From contig JASGHP010000001.1 in assembly GCA_047602295.1 (NCBI GenBank), positions 3,534,001 through 3,598,000 on the forward strand: a stretch of 64,000 nt of DNA. The letters run 5' to 3'. This DNA comes from JACMLD01 sp047602295 (lineage in GTDB: Bacteria; Bacteroidota; Bacteroidia; Chitinophagales; Chitinophagaceae). This document shows positions 45,567 through 54,362 of this stretch, piece by piece. Both the position numbers and the translations under genes were made by a program. How positions within the stretch are numbered: the first letter of the stretch is position 1; each line of letters begins with the position of its first letter. A model generated the notes under the pieces. The model was not told the DNA's origin. It saw only the letters and a program-made list of their open reading frames with translations, and made no database searches.

Positions 45567-46212
45567 GTTTTGTTTTTGAAAGTTGAATGGAATAACCAAT
45601 ATTGAGCGACAATGGCGCAATTAAATTGGTTTTATAAGGATACTTATCTCCTCTGCCGAAAGGGCCTGAAGAAATATCCATTTCAAGTAATAACCTTCCC
45701 GGCCCTAATGGATATAAGTACGCAATACCAGCACTTACAAAAACATTGGTTACTTCCTGGGTTTTATCGGGGTTAAGTATTATGTAATTTGCTTTATCAT
45801 ATGCATAATCAACTGCCAGGCGCTGGTGCATAATACCCGTTAAAACATGTGTAAACCATTTGCCTTTGGTATGCCATCCGGCAACCTGGAAACGATCTCC
45901 AATAGCAAATGAAAACAAGTTAGTTGTTATATTTTTTTGTGCAGGCGAATAAAGCGGTAAAGAACTGTTAGTGGTAAATGACGAATCCGGGCCGGGATGA
46001 TAAGACGATGGCCAACTGACCTGTGCCTGTACGAGGAATTCGTTTCCGGGACTGGTTTTAATACCCAATCTTAATCCTGTATTGAGCAAATAAAGGTTGC
46101 GGTTATTTAAATCTTTCTGAAAACCAATAACAGGTTCAATGGATACTTGTGAATAAGCTATTGATGAAATGAACATTAATAGCAGTAGGGATAGAAGCAG
46201 TCTTTTTAGCAT
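45556..46212 (-). CDS. Predicted outer-membrane beta-barrel protein
   Basis: About 218 residues from ATG 46212: signal peptide (MLKRLLLSLLLLMFISSIAYSQ) and barrel-like strands (VSIEPVIGFQKDL, FLVQAQVSWPSSY, RLLLEMDISSGPF, LSLNIGYSIQL). It overlaps the next lipoprotein gene by 11 bases and follows the ABC permease gene after 88 bases on the same strand; the three may form one transcript. Confidence 0.68.
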   Translation of the reverse strand: MLKRLLLSLLLLMFISSIAYSQVSIEPVIGFQKDLNNRNLYLLNTGLRLGIKTSPGNEFLVQAQVSWPSSYHPGPDSSFTTNSSLPLYSPAQKNITTNLFSFAIGDRFQVAGWHTKGKWFTHVLTGIMHQRLAVDYAYDKANYIILNPDKTQEVTNVFVSAGIAYLYPLGPGRLLLEMDISSGPFGRGDKYPYKTNLIAPLSLNIGYSIQLSKTKHEK

Positions 46213-46300
46213 ACTATTTATGATTGCTGCCAATAGCAGACTGCTGCATAACGTCTTTGTCTTAAAATTTATTTAACATAGTCGGCAATTGGTTATGACA

Positions 46301-48679
46301 TTATTCTGACCGTAATGAATTAACAGGATTGCTTAGCGCTGCTTTTATGCTTTGATAACTTACCGTTATTAAAGCAATGATTACAGTAGCAATGCCGGCA
46401 ATAGCAAACATCCACCACTCGATACCTATTTTATAAGCAAAGTTTTGAAGCCATTGGTTCATTACATACCAGGCTACAGGGAAAGCGATTGCCATGGATA
46501 TAAATACCAATTTTAAGAAATCGCCGCTAAACATTGCAACAATATCAGGCACGGATGCACCTAATACTTTGCGTACGCCAATTTCTTTGGTGCGTTGTGC
46601 TGCAGTAAAAGTTGCTAAGCCAAATAATCCCAGGCAGGAAATAAAAATAGCCAGGAAAGCAAAATAGTTTGATAACTGGCTCACCATTGCTTCACTTTTA
46701 TACAGCTTTGTAAACTCCTGGTCAGAAAACTGGAAAGTAAATGGCACTTTAGGGTTTAATGATTTGCATATCTGTTCAAGCCCTGCCATTGTTTGTTTTG
46801 TTTGTCCGGGTTTTACGCGAATCAGTATAGTGCCCCATCCCCAGTTTTCATCCAGCCTCACAATCAGGGGGTCTATATTCTGGTGCATAGAATTAAAATG
46901 AAAATCTTTCAGCAAGCCGATGATAGTGCCCGGGTGATTGCCCCATATAGCGGTTTGCCCAACAGGATTTGTAAAGCCCATTCTTTGCGCTGCTGTTTCA
47001 TTTATAAGATAAGAACTGGAGTCGGTACCAAATGCAGTAGAAAAATCGCGTCCATCTTTTAATTGAAGCTTCATTGTTTTTACAAAATCGTAACCCACCA
47101 CACCATCTGCAAACGAAATGGAAACATTGGGATCTTTACCAACCCAGCTAATACTTCCTGTATGGTGACCTATTTCTGTTGGAGAATTGCGCATTTTAGA
47201 AATGCTGCTGATGCCCTGCAGCTTGCCAGCTTCTTCTTTAAATACAGTATATTTTTTTATTAGCTCTCCTTCTATAGGAATGTAAACAAGATTTTCTTTC
47301 TGGTACCCAATATTCCTTGTTTGTATATAATCTACCTGGCGGTAAATAACAAGCATGCCTACTATTAATAAAATGGATAAAGAAAACTGTAAGACTACTA
47401 AACCTTTGCGGAAATAGGTAGCGCTGCTGCCAAACTTTAAACCGCTTTTTAAAACTTTGGCAGGTTTTAAAGAAGATAGAAAAAGGGCAGGGTAGCTACC
47501 AGCAATAATACCTGTTATCAATAAAAGACCGGTCAAACCAAGCCAGAATAAAGGCTGGCTAACGGGAAGGCTTAGCTGTTTCCCGGTAAGATTGTTGAAA
47601 GCAGGCAATAGCAATGAAACAACTACCATTGCCAGTGTTACTGCAAAAAATGTAAGCATTAACGCCTCGCCAATAAATTGTACGGTAAGTGAAGAGCGAA
47701 GGGCACCGACTACCTTTCTAAGTCCCACTTCTTTTGCACGTTTGGCAGATTGTGCGGTGGCCAGGTTCATAAAATTGATGCAGGCAATCAGCAAAATAAA
47801 AATGGCTACTAGGGTAAACAATTGTACATACTCAATGCGACCGCCACTTACTTTGCCATTCTTAAAACTGCCGTGCAAATATTTTTCAGAAAAGGGTTGC
47901 AGCGCCAGTTCTGTATAAAACGCTTTTTCTTTTTTCTGATAACGATAGATAAACTCTTTAATCTTTGCAGAAGTTTGTTCAGCATTTGCATCTTTGCGCA
48001 ATTGCACAAAAGTTTCCGGGTCTGTATTGCCCCAGTTGTTTACCCACTCGTTTGTTTTTACAAAAGCTGTCCAACTGCGCAGAAAGTCAAAGCGGAGAGA
48101 TGAATTGATAGGCATGTTTTCAAACACAGCAGTTACCATCAGGTTTTCTTTGTCTTCATAGCGAATCGTTTTGCCAATGGCATTTTCGGCGCTGCCAAAA
48201 AACTGCACCGCCATATTGCGTGAGATAGCAATGTCTTCTACATTAACAATCGCGGTTTCTTTTTTTCCCTGCAACAGCGGAAAGCTAAACATGCTAAAGA
48301 AGTCTGTGCTGGCAAACGAACCTTTCATCTTGTTTACTTTGTCGCCGGCTTCAAAATTATTAAATGCGCCTTGCGGAGCGGCTGCCTCAATACCTGTTGC
48401 ATAAGCTACTTCTGGTATAACGCGTTTTAATTCTTGCGCCAGCAATCCGGGGGTGGGGTAGTTAGCGTCTATCTTTCCATCGTAATAAGAACGTTCATAT
48501 ACCTGGTATAACTGTTTGTTGTTGGCATGAAAACCATCAATGCCCCGTTCATCCTGCACCCACAATACAATCAAAAGGCTAGAGGCAAGACCCAATGCAA
48601 GGCCAGTTATGTTAATAGCAGAAAAAGCTTTGTGCCTGATAAGATTGCGCCAGGCTATTTTAAAGTAGTTTTTAAGCAT
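46301..48679 (-). CDS. MacB/FtsX-type ABC transporter permease
   Basis: 792 residues. Two copies of a MacB-type periplasmic domain plus FtsX permease: MLKNYFKIAWRNLIRHKAFSAINITGLALGLA start, periplasmic part about 45-240, FtsX1 about 285-420, second periplasmic part about 445-660, FtsX2 about 675-792 (FTAAQRTKEIGVRKVLGASV, the typical linker). No ATPase gene lies beside it, as is common for these long orphan permeases in Bacteroidota, which use a shared ATPase. It likely exports peptides, antibiotics or lipoproteins, or senses them. Confidence 0.92.
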   Translation of the reverse strand: MLKNYFKIAWRNLIRHKAFSAINITGLALGLASSLLIVLWVQDERGIDGFHANNKQLYQVYERSYYDGKIDANYPTPGLLAQELKRVIPEVAYATGIEAAAPQGAFNNFEAGDKVNKMKGSFASTDFFSMFSFPLLQGKKETAIVNVEDIAISRNMAVQFFGSAENAIGKTIRYEDKENLMVTAVFENMPINSSLRFDFLRSWTAFVKTNEWVNNWGNTDPETFVQLRKDANAEQTSAKIKEFIYRYQKKEKAFYTELALQPFSEKYLHGSFKNGKVSGGRIEYVQLFTLVAIFILLIACINFMNLATAQSAKRAKEVGLRKVVGALRSSLTVQFIGEALMLTFFAVTLAMVVVSLLLPAFNNLTGKQLSLPVSQPLFWLGLTGLLLITGIIAGSYPALFLSSLKPAKVLKSGLKFGSSATYFRKGLVVLQFSLSILLIVGMLVIYRQVDYIQTRNIGYQKENLVYIPIEGELIKKYTVFKEEAGKLQGISSISKMRNSPTEIGHHTGSISWVGKDPNVSISFADGVVGYDFVKTMKLQLKDGRDFSTAFGTDSSSYLINETAAQRMGFTNPVGQTAIWGNHPGTIIGLLKDFHFNSMHQNIDPLIVRLDENWGWGTILIRVKPGQTKQTMAGLEQICKSLNPKVPFTFQFSDQEFTKLYKSEAMVSQLSNYFAFLAIFISCLGLFGLATFTAAQRTKEIGVRKVLGASVPDIVAMFSGDFLKLVFISMAIAFPVAWYVMNQWLQNFAYKIGIEWWMFAIAGIATVIIALITVSYQSIKAALSNPVNSLRSE

Positions 48680-48813
48680 AATGGAAAATGTATAGCAGGA
48701 TTGCCTTCAAAATAATGCCAATTGCCAAACAGGTTAATTGCCAGTTGATTGGATGAATTTTTCTAAATATTAATGTTCGTTTGTGATACAAACATTGAGC
48801 GAATGTGTACAGT

Positions 48814-48960
48814 AGAGACGAATGGCCATTCGTCTCTTTGCCAAAGGCGAATGGCGATTGTAAAATCGAATGGCCATTGTAGAGGCGAATTGCCATCGTG
48901 GAGGCGAATTGCCATTGTAGAGGCCAATTGCCATCGTGGAGGCGAATGGCCATTCGCCTT
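48814..48960. repeat. Palindromes and 19-bp direct repeats around GAATGGCCATTC
   Basis: A 24-bp perfect palindrome centred on GAATGGCCATTC lies at 48814-48837 (arms AGAGACGAATGG) and a 20-bp one at 48940-48959 (arms AGGCGAATGG). Between them four to five 19-bp units of GAGGCGAATTGCCATCGTG type alternate. Nothing else is seen in 48680-48983. Confidence 0.9.
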
Positions 48961-48983
48961 TACATTATCATCCCTAACAGCAA

Positions 48984-49631
48984 TCAATGAATCAATTCAC
49001 CCAGCAATTCAATAAATTTCTCACGGTCAATCATTGTTGCACCCAGGCTTTCAAGATGAGGCGTGTATACCTGGCAATCTATCAGCATTATATCCTCCTT
49101 CTTTAATACATCTACATAGCTAATGAATGCATATTTGCTGGCATTGGCTGTTTTGCTGAACATGCTTTCACCAAAAAATACCTGCCCCATGCGAATGCCA
49201 TAACAGCCGCCTACCAGTTCTCCGTTTTGCCATGCTTCTGCACTGTGTGCATACCCAAGTTGGTGGAGTTTTATGTAAGCCTGTTTTACATCGTCTGTAA
49301 TCCAGGTGCCATCCTGGTCTTTGCGTGGCGTGGTTTTGCAATTGCTGATTACCTCCTCAAAAGCTTTATTCACGGTAAACTCAAATGCATTTCTTTTTAG
49401 CAACTGCTGCATGCTTTTGCTCACTTTCAATTGAGGGGGAAATAAAACAAAACGTGGATTAGGGCACCACCAAAGCGGCGTATTGCCATCAAACCAAGGG
49501 AAGATGCCGCTGCGATACGCCAGTAACAAACGTTCAGTAGAAAGATCGCCTCCCATTGCCAGCAGTCCATCCGGTTCACTCAAATTTACTGGCGGAAAAA
49601 CAAGTTCGTGGTTAAGAGCGAATAAAGGCAT
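48984..49631 (-). CDS. aat: Leucyl/phenylalanyl-tRNA--protein transferase
   Basis: 215 residues. It adds Leu or Phe from aminoacyl-tRNA to proteins with N-terminal Arg or Lys, making them N-degrons. Typical blocks are GDLSTERLLLAYRSGIFPW (about 28-46), WWCPNPRFVLFP, HSAEAWQNGELVGGCYGIRMGQVFFGESMFS (about 129-159), ASKYAF and DCQVYTPHLESLGA (about 182-195). The gene for the N-degron adaptor ClpS is next on the same strand. Confidence 0.96.
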   Translation of the reverse strand: MPLFALNHELVFPPVNLSEPDGLLAMGGDLSTERLLLAYRSGIFPWFDGNTPLWWCPNPRFVLFPPQLKVSKSMQQLLKRNAFEFTVNKAFEEVISNCKTTPRKDQDGTWITDDVKQAYIKLHQLGYAHSAEAWQNGELVGGCYGIRMGQVFFGESMFSKTANASKYAFISYVDVLKKEDIMLIDCQVYTPHLESLGATMIDREKFIELLGELIH

Positions 49632-49649
49632 GGAGGAATGCTGTTAGTT

Positions 49650-49915
49650 ATTAGCCTCAAGCTGCAAGCCATTAGCTCTTAGCCGTTAGCTGTTAGTGTA
49701 AAGGCAAAGCTTTTATTGGTGAAAAATAATATTGTTGATTGGAAAAAAGCTCAAAAGAATTACAACTGATGAACGGAGCGTTACAACAATGCTCCATCTG
49801 TGTTACTGTTGCTGGTGACATAAAAAACATTACCACATGCAGAAAGCCTCAATGACCAAAGCAAGTAAAACATACAAACTTGAAGCTTGCAGCTAACAGC
49901 TTGCGGCTTTCCTTA
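49650..49915. repeat. Spacer with inverted AGCTGCAAGC tracts between clpS and aat
   Basis: Bases 49650-49698 repeat AAGCTGCAAGCCATTAGCTC words; bases 49880-49910 repeat CTTGCAGCTAACAGCTTGCG, their reverse complement. On the minus strand the second starts four bases after the clpS stop. The centre (about 180 bases) has no gene. Confidence 0.75.
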
Positions 49916-50215
49916 CTCCGCAGTAATCTCCACCGTTGCGCTAATGCCCCTGTCTGTAATGGCATCGCACAAAGGTTTCAGTGTGTCGTAGCTGCCGTAT
50001 TTAACTGCATACTTTCCCTGGCTGTGAATAATCAATGCGCATTGCTCTGCCTGTTCGGGTGTATGGCCGCAAATATCCACCAGGGTTTCAATCACCCACT
50101 CAAACGTATTTACTTCGTCATTCCAGACAATCAACTGGCAGGATTTTTCCAGCGCAGTTTCCGTTACTACTTCTTCTGCCAACAGGGTGTCTGGTTGTTC
50201 TTTATACGATACCAT
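49913..50215 (-). CDS. clpS: ClpS, ATP-dependent Clp protease adaptor
   Basis: About 100 residues from ATG 50215. The ClpS core is complete: LIVWNDEVNTFEWVIETLVDICGHTPEQAEQCALIIHSQGKYAV, with the NDEVNTF motif (N-degron pocket), the helix that binds ClpA N-domains and a final TVEI strand. It hands proteins with Leu, Phe, Tyr or Trp at the N-terminus to the Clp protease. The Aat transferase, which creates such ends, is encoded just downstream on the same strand. Confidence 0.96.
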   Translation of the reverse strand: MVSYKEQPDTLLAEEVVTETALEKSCQLIVWNDEVNTFEWVIETLVDICGHTPEQAEQCALIIHSQGKYAVKYGSYDTLKPLCDAITDRGISATVEITAE

Positions 50216-50345
50216 TCCTAGTAATTTCTGCAAAAATATAAATAATGATTACATAATACCAGCGTTTGCAACATTTATAGCGGCCCGGTTGTCTTATTTT
50301 ATCAACAAGGCCTTTTCTGGCATAATTTTCAACGCAATAGAGAGA

Positions 50346-52373
50346 ATGTTTAAACTGCTACAAAGAAAAAAGACTGAATCCCCCGTTCAAGATAAGGGCC
50401 GGGCCATCGTGCTTTCTTTGAACAGCAATAGTAACCGCGGCGTGGATTACCTGGTAGAACTGGTAAAAAAGATACGCCCCTCACGGCACAAAAACTTTGA
50501 AGAAGCAGAACTGCGTTTTAAAAGCCTGATGTTTCAATTGCAGCAGGACAAATCATTGTTGTTTGCCTTACGCAAATCATTACTCTCACAGTTTACCAAT
50601 AGCAACCTGAACAGTGCTTTAACGGAAAGTGGTATTGCCAGCTCTCGTGGTTTTGTGCAGGAGCTGCTGGGAAAAATCAAGCACAAGTTTTTACCGGCAT
50701 TGCAATCTTCCAATGATTTTCTCTACGTCATTAGTCGTGTGTTCTATAAGAAAAGCGATTATGTATGGGTATCCGGCATCGATCCTGAATTATGGAAAAA
50801 CTTCTTTGAACTCTTAGGCATACATGTAAACCTTACGGAAGCTGCGCTTACCAAACAACTGAACCAGGCTTTGCAGATTTTATCTTACCGTTTGGTAAAC
50901 CTTAGCATGGAAAAAGAAGTGGCTGTGCGTTATCATGATTTTGCAGAAGCCATTCACCCATTTGTAGAGCAAAACCGGCTGGTAAATATGTACCTGGAAA
51001 AAAGCAACAGTCTTTTGCCCGCCGAAAAACGATTGCTGCTGATAAACATACAGGAGAACTTATACAACTGCCGTCAAATTAATCAATGGGTAAAAGCACA
51101 ACGCCTGCAATATGGCACCAGCCTGGCGCAGACGTTTATAATGGTGCGTTGCGAGGAACAGGTAGAACGCATGCTTATCATACTGGATGCGCTGGATGCA
51201 GACAATGTTTTTAATACAGAACGATTTGTTGAATACTTTATAACGGTAGTGCGCAACGAAAAAAAGAAAAACAGTTTGGGAGAATTTCTTTCTACCAACC
51301 TGGGTTTGCTGGCCTACCAGATTGCAGAACACAAAGGGAAGAAAGGAGAGAAGTACATCAGCACTACGCGAAAAGACTTTAGAACACTTTTTAGAAGTGC
51401 GATGGGCGGCGGCTTGATTGTTTCTTTTGTTGCCATCGTTAAAAATTTATTGAGTCTTATTCACTTGCCCATCTTCTGGCAGGGCTTTGCGTACGGAACC
51501 AATTATGCAGCCGGTTTTGTATTAATGGACAGTACCAATACAACACTGGCTACCAAACAACCTGCGTATACAGCCTCTGCAGTTGCCAGTTCTTTGGATG
51601 TACATAAACAAGGCGGCAGGCCAGACTTGCGCAACCTGGTAATTACCGTGGCACAGGTTAGTCGCAGCCAGATTGCTTCTTTTGCAGGTAACCTGATAAT
51701 TGTATTTCCGCTTACATATTTATTGGCCTGGGGTTTTAAACTGGCTACCGGTTATAAAATTGCAGAAGGTGCTGCAGCGGCAAAACTATTGGCAGATCAG
51801 CATCCTTTTCAAAGCCTGGCTTTGTTGTATGCATGTTTTACCGGGTTCTTTCTTTTCTTAAGCGGATTGATTGCTGGTTATGTAGACAATCACGTTGTCT
51901 ATGGCCGCATATCTGAACGCATAAAAACCCATCCTGTTTTTGTAAACACCATGAGTAAAAAAAGACTAGACCGCCTGGTGCAAATAGTTGACAAAAGTGC
52001 AGGTGCCATTACCGGTAGCATTTGCCTGGGTTTCTTTTTAGGATGTGCAGGCCCGTTAGGAAAATTTTTGGGCATACCATTCGATATAAGACATATCACC
52101 ATCTCTGCCGGTAATACTGCTATCGGTTTTTATGGTCTCGATCATAAAATTGCATTGCCTTACCTGTTTACCATAATCGGCGGCGTATTAATGATCGGTT
52201 TTCTCAACTTCCTGGTAAGTTTCTCGCTGGCATTTTATGTGGCAGTAAAATCAAGGGGTATCAAATTGCGTGATTATCCCGAATTCTTTACACTGCTTGG
52301 CCGCTACCTTCGTCATCACCCCAAAGATTTTATCTGGCCGCCACGGGCAGTAAGAACAGTAGAAGACATTTGA
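50346..52373 (+). CDS. Integral membrane protein of the 'site-specific recombinase' (Gcr-like) family
   Basis: About 675 residues from ATG 50346 (MFKLLQRKKTE); the frame is open from 50187 and overlaps clpS there. The N-terminal about 340 residues are soluble and helical (RGVDYLVELVKKIRPSRHKNFEEAELRF). The C-terminal part has several membrane helices (for example GGLIVSFVAIVKNLLSLI and SLALLYACFTGFFLFLSGLIAGYVDNHVVY, ending DYPEFFTLLGRYLRHHPKDFIWPPR). This layout fits the SpecificRecomb family, named after a gonococcal protein. I see no recombinase catalytic residues (no Ser or Tyr recombinase pattern), so the name is probably misleading. Confidence 0.8.
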   Translation: MFKLLQRKKTESPVQDKGRAIVLSLNSNSNRGVDYLVELVKKIRPSRHKNFEEAELRFKSLMFQLQQDKSLLFALRKSLLSQFTNSNLNSALTESGIASSRGFVQELLGKIKHKFLPALQSSNDFLYVISRVFYKKSDYVWVSGIDPELWKNFFELLGIHVNLTEAALTKQLNQALQILSYRLVNLSMEKEVAVRYHDFAEAIHPFVEQNRLVNMYLEKSNSLLPAEKRLLLINIQENLYNCRQINQWVKAQRLQYGTSLAQTFIMVRCEEQVERMLIILDALDADNVFNTERFVEYFITVVRNEKKKNSLGEFLSTNLGLLAYQIAEHKGKKGEKYISTTRKDFRTLFRSAMGGGLIVSFVAIVKNLLSLIHLPIFWQGFAYGTNYAAGFVLMDSTNTTLATKQPAYTASAVASSLDVHKQGGRPDLRNLVITVAQVSRSQIASFAGNLIIVFPLTYLLAWGFKLATGYKIAEGAAAAKLLADQHPFQSLALLYACFTGFFLFLSGLIAGYVDNHVVYGRISERIKTHPVFVNTMSKKRLDRLVQIVDKSAGAITGSICLGFFLGCAGPLGKFLGIPFDIRHITISAGNTAIGFYGLDHKIALPYLFTIIGGVLMIGFLNFLVSFSLAFYVAVKSRGIKLRDYPEFFTLLGRYLRHHPKDFIWPPRAVRTVEDI

Positions 52374-52480
52374 GTTTTAAGTTGTAAGTCATAAGTTTTA
52401 AGTCATAATCCTACACGTTTTTTTGTTTCTACTTGCCACTCGCTTTTTTTTACTTTTTACTTTTTACTTTTGACTTTTAA
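52371..52480. repeat. Word tracts between the membrane protein and deacetylase genes
   Basis: TTTTAAGTTGTAAGTCATAAG words begin at the TGA stop codon and run to about 52407. TTTTTACTTTTTACTTTTGAC words fill 52445-52480, just before the next start codon. Confidence 0.7.
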
Positions 52481-52491
52481 ATTATGTTTCA

Positions 52492-53283
52492 ATGAAGAAA
52501 ACAATACTGCTTTTTGTGATCAGCTATGCGCTGCATATAAATTTATCCGCCCAAAACAAGTTGCCCTGGAATGGAAAGAAAGCAGCCGTTGTACTTACTT
52601 ATGATGATGCAACCAATCAGCACTTAGATAATGCTATCCCGGTGTTGGATTCTTTGGGATTGAAGGCTACGTTTTATATCACCGGTTATTCTCCTTCTGT
52701 AAGAGACAGGATGGATGATTGGAAAAAGTTGCCCATGCATGGTCATGAGCTGGGCAATCATACTTTATATCATCCATGTATTGGCGGAAAGGGTAGGGAA
52801 TGGGTAGCCCCGGATTATGATATGAGCCATTATACAGTAAGGAGAATGGTAGATGAAACAAGAATGAACAATACTTTTTTAAAAGCGCTGGATGGAAAAA
52901 CCAAAAGAACATTTGCCTATACCTGCGGCGATATGAAAGTGGGTGATTCTTCTTTTATAGAGCTGCTAAAAAATGATTTTGTAGCTGCCCGTGCAGTGCG
53001 TGCAGAAATGCATACCATAGACAAGATAGATTTATACAACCTGGATTGTTATTCAGTAAACGGGCAAACAGCCGACCAAATGATTGCATGGGCAAAACAG
53101 GCGGTGGCATCAAATTCGTTGCTGGTAATTTTATTTCATGGCGTAGGTGGTGGCAATTCTTTGAATGTGCTATTGCCGGAGCATCGCCGCTTTTTGGAAT
53201 ACCTGCAGCAAAACCAGAAAGACATCTGGATTGCGCCTATGCTGGAAGTGGCAGAATATATAAAGAAATACCAGGGAAAATAA
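52492..53283 (+). CDS. Polysaccharide deacetylase family protein, secreted
   Basis: 263 residues: signal peptide (MKKTILLFVISYALHINLSAQ), then a NodB/CE4-type domain. Motif 1 is VVLTYDDATNQHLDNAIPVLD (catalytic Asp pair), motif 2 HELGNHTLYHPC (His residues of the metal site), later RTFAYTCGDM and SLLVILFHGVGGGN. It probably deacetylates an N- or O-acetylated polysaccharide (peptidoglycan, chitin or xylan type) in the periplasm. A terminator follows. Confidence 0.9.
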   Translation: MKKTILLFVISYALHINLSAQNKLPWNGKKAAVVLTYDDATNQHLDNAIPVLDSLGLKATFYITGYSPSVRDRMDDWKKLPMHGHELGNHTLYHPCIGGKGREWVAPDYDMSHYTVRRMVDETRMNNTFLKALDGKTKRTFAYTCGDMKVGDSSFIELLKNDFVAARAVRAEMHTIDKIDLYNLDCYSVNGQTADQMIAWAKQAVASNSLLVILFHGVGGGNSLNVLLPEHRRFLEYLQQNQKDIWIAPMLEVAEYIKKYQGK

Positions 53284-53318
53284 AAAACGCTGGCATATTG
53301 CCGAAAACATACAACAAA

Positions 53319-53350
53319 AAAACCTGCAAGAATGCATCTTGCAGGTTTTA
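53319..53350. terminator. Bidirectional terminator
   Basis: Stem AAACCTGCAAGA/TCTTGCAGGTTT with a 5-base loop (ATGCA), flanked by A- and T-runs, between convergent genes (deacetylase and fibronectin-like). Confidence 0.9.
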
Positions 53351-53412
53351 GTTATTAAAAGCTCCGTACCCATGAATAAAAACTTACTTTAAAAAGAACA
53401 CGATTCACTTCA

Positions 53413-54027
53413 TTACAAAACCGTTTTTGTAATAATCTCGGTGTATACTACCTGGCCGTTGGAACCCACAGCGCCACCAATAAAATCGTAAGGGGTCAAT
53501 GATTTTAAATTAGAAAGCACAACCTTTCTGCTTTTTGCCACCCGGTGTATCCGCTGCTCGCCCTGCGCCGGGCTAATGGCAAACTCTGCAAAATAAGAAA
53601 GCGCATTGTCTATCTTGCCCACCTCTAAAATGGCTTCACCGGCATTGCCACCCACTGTTACATCAAGTCCATTGGCAGCGCCAAGCAACCTGTTTGTTTT
53701 TCCTACAGAAACAGGAAAACCTGCTGCAGTAATTTTAATAACATCGCCGCTCAGCTCCACGTAGTCCGCCATTTTCTTAAGGGTGTTTTCAAGGACTTTG
53801 CGCTTTTGATTTTTAATCAGTACCTGTACCTTGCCACCTGAAGCTGCAGCCGCCAGCGCATCTTTAAAAGCATCTGTATCTGCCACCAACTGTTCAAGCG
53901 TAGGATTGGTGGGTTGCGGAAAATCCGGATTGCGGGCCATACCATTAATAACTGAATAAGCAAAGCTTTCCGTTTCGCTGTCCGATTTCTGAGCGAGGCC
54001 CAAAGCAATTCTAACATTTGTTTCCAT
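53413..54027 (-). CDS. Fibronectin type III-like small protein (paralogue of 15387-16010)
   Basis: 204 residues, no signal peptide. N-terminal helical part with GMARNPDFPQPTNPTLEQLVADTDAFKDALAAAASGG (matches the GNPLFPAPP start of the paralogue), KKMADYVELSGDVIKITAAGFPVS in the middle (paralogue: DQLAAYVN..GDEVILLASGFLI) and a FN3-like C-terminus ending EIITKTVL (paralogue EIITKIVA). A CAAATAAG box (TTATTTG on the minus strand, 54098-54105) lies 71 bases upstream. The 21-bp array at 54363-54751 is upstream of it. No function known. Confidence 0.75.
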   Translation of the reverse strand: METNVRIALGLAQKSDSETESFAYSVINGMARNPDFPQPTNPTLEQLVADTDAFKDALAAAASGGKVQVLIKNQKRKVLENTLKKMADYVELSGDVIKITAAGFPVSVGKTNRLLGAANGLDVTVGGNAGEAILEVGKIDNALSYFAEFAISPAQGEQRIHRVAKSRKVVLSNLKSLTPYDFIGGAVGSNGQVVYTEIITKTVL

Positions 54028-54362
54028 AGTTAGTACGTTTAAAAATTAATAAAATAATTCGGGAGCACTCATTTACTACATAATAAACATCACTGCGCAA
54101 ATAAGCAGGAGTTTATTTATTATAGATATTGAATGTTCCGTCCGAATATACAGACCACTGCCGCCAAAGTAAGGTTGTAAGCATTACTACGCAAACTGAC
54201 CGAAAGAAAACAGGATTGAACATAATTTTAAAACATTGCTTGTACAACCGCTTAGTCTTTACTAGTGTTTTTCCACCGGCAAATGGTAACTGCTTGCAAT
54301 ACAGGCAGTGGCGCAGGTTTGGTAGCCTTTCTTTGCAAAAAACTTCGCAAGTTTTCAGAAAT

